DNA from: an uncultured Litoreibacter sp.
Lineage (GTDB): Bacteria; Pseudomonadota; Alphaproteobacteria; Rhodobacterales; Rhodobacteraceae
DNA: 7,533 nucleotides
Direction of reading: 5' to 3'
Assembly (NCBI GenBank): GCA_937928335.1
Contig: CALFWN010000327.1
Span: forward strand, 1-7,533
Positions 5,667-7,533 of the stretch are shown here, in pieces (positions within the stretch are counted from its first letter, which is position 1; the number at the start of each line of letters is the position of its first letter). The notes under the pieces are model-generated. The model worked only from the letters and a program-made list of their open reading frames with translations. It was not told the origin of the DNA and did no database searches. The position numbers and the translations under genes are program-made.

Positions 5667-7532
5667 CTAGCGCAGAACGCCCTTGTCGCGCAGCGCCTGC
5701 GCCTTGTCCTCATCATACCACCAGAAATCATAGAGCCCTACGGCCAGCGGCGGCAGCTCTTCGGGGCGGCCATAAACGTCGTAATAGGCCAGCCAGTTCT
5801 CTTTCTTGTACCATTGCGGGATGGCAAAGCGCAGCGACAAAAGCACCCGGTCCAGCGCGTGGACGGCGGTTTGCATATCCTCCAGCGTGGTCGCGTTGAT
5901 GACATAGGGGATCACCTTGTCCACCGCCTCGTTGCGCAGCCGCATCAGGTTGCGCGAGCTGTTATCGGCGGTTTTGGAGGCAAACCATTGCTGCAACCCG
6001 ATAGAGGGCTCGAACGGCATCTGAAAACCCTGATTGGTCATGTCGAATTTGCCCGCCCGGCGGCGCTCGATATATTGCGCTCGGTCGATCCGCTCCAGCG
6101 AGCCGTCCACGCCCAGCGCCTTCAGGTTCTCGATAAACGGGTTCACCACGCGGTCATAAAGCGGGTTGAACTGGATCACATTCAGGCTCAGCACCTCGCC
6201 ATCCTTGCGGCGCATCCCGTCGCTGCCAGCCTCCCAGCCGGCCTCGTCCAGCAATTTACCCGCCTGACGCAACACACGGCGCGAGGGGCGCGCGCGCGCC
6301 TCGTCCTGCACAATCTGGGCGACCACCGGGTCGGTCAGGATCGTCTCAGGCAGCAGGCCTTCCTCCACCAGCGGGGCCAGAATTGCCAGCTCATCTTCGG
6401 ACGGGGCGCCCGTCGCAGCCAGATCGGTATTGGGCCAGAAACTATCAGGCCGCTCAAACAGCCCGTAAAACAGCGTCTTGTTGGACCATTCAAAGTTGAA
6501 CATGAGCGTGATCGCCTCACGCACCTTCGGGTCCTGCCATTTCGGGCGGTCAAGGTTGAACACGAAAGACAGCGCCTGCCCCACCGTGCCATCCGAGGGC
6601 GTGTCCAGAATAACCGAGCCGTTTCTTACATTCTCAAAATCATAGCCCGTCGCCCAATCCTTGGGGTCGCTTTCCGCCTTGAACAGATAGGCCCCGGTCT
6701 TGAACGCCTCAAAAGCCGCCGTCCGGTCAGCAAAATATTCCGTGCGGATGCGGTCGAAATTGTTCCGCCCCCGGTTCACGGGCAAATCCTCAGCCCAATA
6801 GTCTTTGTAGCGGCTATAGATCACCTGACGGTTAGGCTCGAAACTTTCCAACACATATGGCCCGGTGCTCATGAACAGCACCTTGGAAGACTTGTCGAGT
6901 TGGGCGCCCGTTTCTTCGAACCATTTCTTCGAGAAGGAGGGAGTGATCCCTGCAACCCCAATTCGGTCACGCACTGAGGACTCGGGGTTGAAGCTGAACT
7001 TGATTGTGAAGTCGTCGATCACCTCAACGTCTTCGAAGAAGTTTTCAACGATGCGTCGGTATTCCGCGATACCTTTGGTGCGGAACAACTCGTTTGTAAA
7101 TTTAATATCATGAGCAGTAAGTTGTGTCCCGTCCCAAAACCGTATGTCCTCGCGCAGATTGAACGTCACGTATGACAGGTCTTCGGGATATTCCAGCGTG
7201 GTGCACAAAAAACAGTAGGCCCCATACGGGTCATCCGCAAAGCTGGTCAGCAACCTATCATAACCGATATCCGTCAAAGCCGCCGTGTTCCCGTCGCGGG
7301 CATATGGGTTGAAGCTGTCAAATGTCCCAAGCGACCAGGTGGAGATTTCCCCGCCCTTGGGCGCATCGGGGTTCACATAATCCAGATGGTCGAACTCGGC
7401 GGGGTATTTCAGCTCCCCAAAGTTGGAGTAGCCGTGGCTGATCGTCACCTCCTGCGCCTTGGCGGCCCCTGCGGCAAGCCACGCCATACCCGCAATGACG
7501 GCAATCCCGGACCAGCGGAGCATATCCCGCAT
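5667..7532 (-). CDS. yejA: Periplasmic oligopeptide-binding protein (YejA, SBP family 5)
   Basis: This periplasmic protein captures the ligand and delivers it to YejBE. As read it has 621 residues, against roughly 600 for E. coli YejA. Residues 1-26 form a Sec signal peptide cut at AKA|QE; there is no lipobox cysteine, so the protein should be soluble. Family features in order are DYVNPDAPKGG (51-61), GTFDSFNPYA (69-78), RFWDGTQLTAHDIKFT (131-146), STGPYVLESF (222-231), SRYKDYWAEDLPVNRG (240-255), REAITLMFNFEWSNKTLFY (338-356) and the C-terminal WWYD (604-607). Together these separate it from generic OppA/DppA proteins. Cys107 and Cys110 form a CFLC motif that may be a disulfide. Start ATG 7532 lies one base from the window edge; ATG 7523 (MLRWSG) is an equally good alternative, and a start outside the window cannot be excluded. 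The operon promoter lies beyond the edge. Confidence 0.94.
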   Translation of the reverse strand: MRDMLRWSGIAVIAGMAWLAAGAAKAQEVTISHGYSNFGELKYPAEFDHLDYVNPDAPKGGEISTWSLGTFDSFNPYARDGNTAALTDIGYDRLLTSFADDPYGAYCFLCTTLEYPEDLSYVTFNLREDIRFWDGTQLTAHDIKFTNELFRTKGIAEYRRIVENFFEDVEVIDDFTIKFSFNPESSVRDRIGVAGITPSFSKKWFEETGAQLDKSSKVLFMSTGPYVLESFEPNRQVIYSRYKDYWAEDLPVNRGRNNFDRIRTEYFADRTAAFEAFKTGAYLFKAESDPKDWATGYDFENVRNGSVILDTPSDGTVGQALSFVFNLDRPKWQDPKVREAITLMFNFEWSNKTLFYGLFERPDSFWPNTDLAATGAPSEDELAILAPLVEEGLLPETILTDPVVAQIVQDEARARPSRRVLRQAGKLLDEAGWEAGSDGMRRKDGEVLSLNVIQFNPLYDRVVNPFIENLKALGVDGSLERIDRAQYIERRRAGKFDMTNQGFQMPFEPSIGLQQWFASKTADNSSRNLMRLRNEAVDKVIPYVINATTLEDMQTAVHALDRVLLSLRFAIPQWYKKENWLAYYDVYGRPEELPPLAVGLYDFWWYDEDKAQALRDKGVLR

Positions 7533-7533
7533 G

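Noticed and set aside
5655..6977. 440-codon open frame on the plus strand opposite yejA
   Set aside because: It lies wholly antisense to a certain yejA, is rich in Arg, His, Gln and Leu as expected of a GC-rich antisense frame, and matches no recognisable family.
1..7533. CRISPR arrays, tRNA or rRNA genes, insertion sequences, prophage or toxin-antitoxin genes
   Set aside because: No regularly spaced repeats, transposase-like proteins, terminal inverted repeats or RNA-gene signatures were seen.

Overview
The window looks like a chromosomal segment of an alphaproteobacterium, most likely of the Rhodobacteraceae (Roseobacter group). The evidence is the high G+C (judged by eye at about 60% or more), strongly GC-biased third codon positions, a D,D-carboxypeptidase carrying a C-terminal SPOR domain, and the form of the Yej transporter proteins. 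The lineage is inferred from protein style, since no search could be run.

Layout, left to right. Positions 1-73 hold the first 24 codons of a minus-strand gene that runs off the left edge. They read like the N-terminus of an ArsR-type helix-turn-helix regulator, and a 12-bp perfect palindrome sits over its start and candidate promoter. An AT-richer intergenic leader of about 300 bp follows, with several perfect dyads, including a hairpin plus T-tract that would act as a terminator on the minus strand. Positions 378-1838 (+) encode a periplasmic penicillin-binding-protein-type D-Ala-D-Ala carboxypeptidase (peptidase family S11) with a long disordered linker and a SPOR domain. Twenty bases further on, and convergent with it, is the end of a four-gene minus-strand operon filling 1859-7532. 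In transcription order it is yejA (peptide-binding protein), yejB and yejE (permeases) and yejF (double ATPase). The yejA-yejB gap is 15 bp, and yejB-yejE and yejE-yejF overlap by 4 bp (ATGA), so this is one translationally coupled unit.

How they work together. YejABEF is a complete oligopeptide-type ABC importer: YejA captures the ligand in the periplasm, YejB and YejE form the channel, and YejF supplies both nucleotide-binding domains. In enterobacteria it imports peptides and microcin C. In Agrobacterium the YejBEF core imports muropeptides for cell-wall recycling. Its position beside an enzyme that trims peptidoglycan stem peptides makes a cell-wall recycling role worth testing, but convergent adjacency alone is weak evidence.

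No mobile element, CRISPR array, tRNA or rRNA is visible. The window is mostly ordinary core-genome content. The less-explained material is the 74-377 leader and some lineage-specific protein details (extra cysteines, SPOR fusion).
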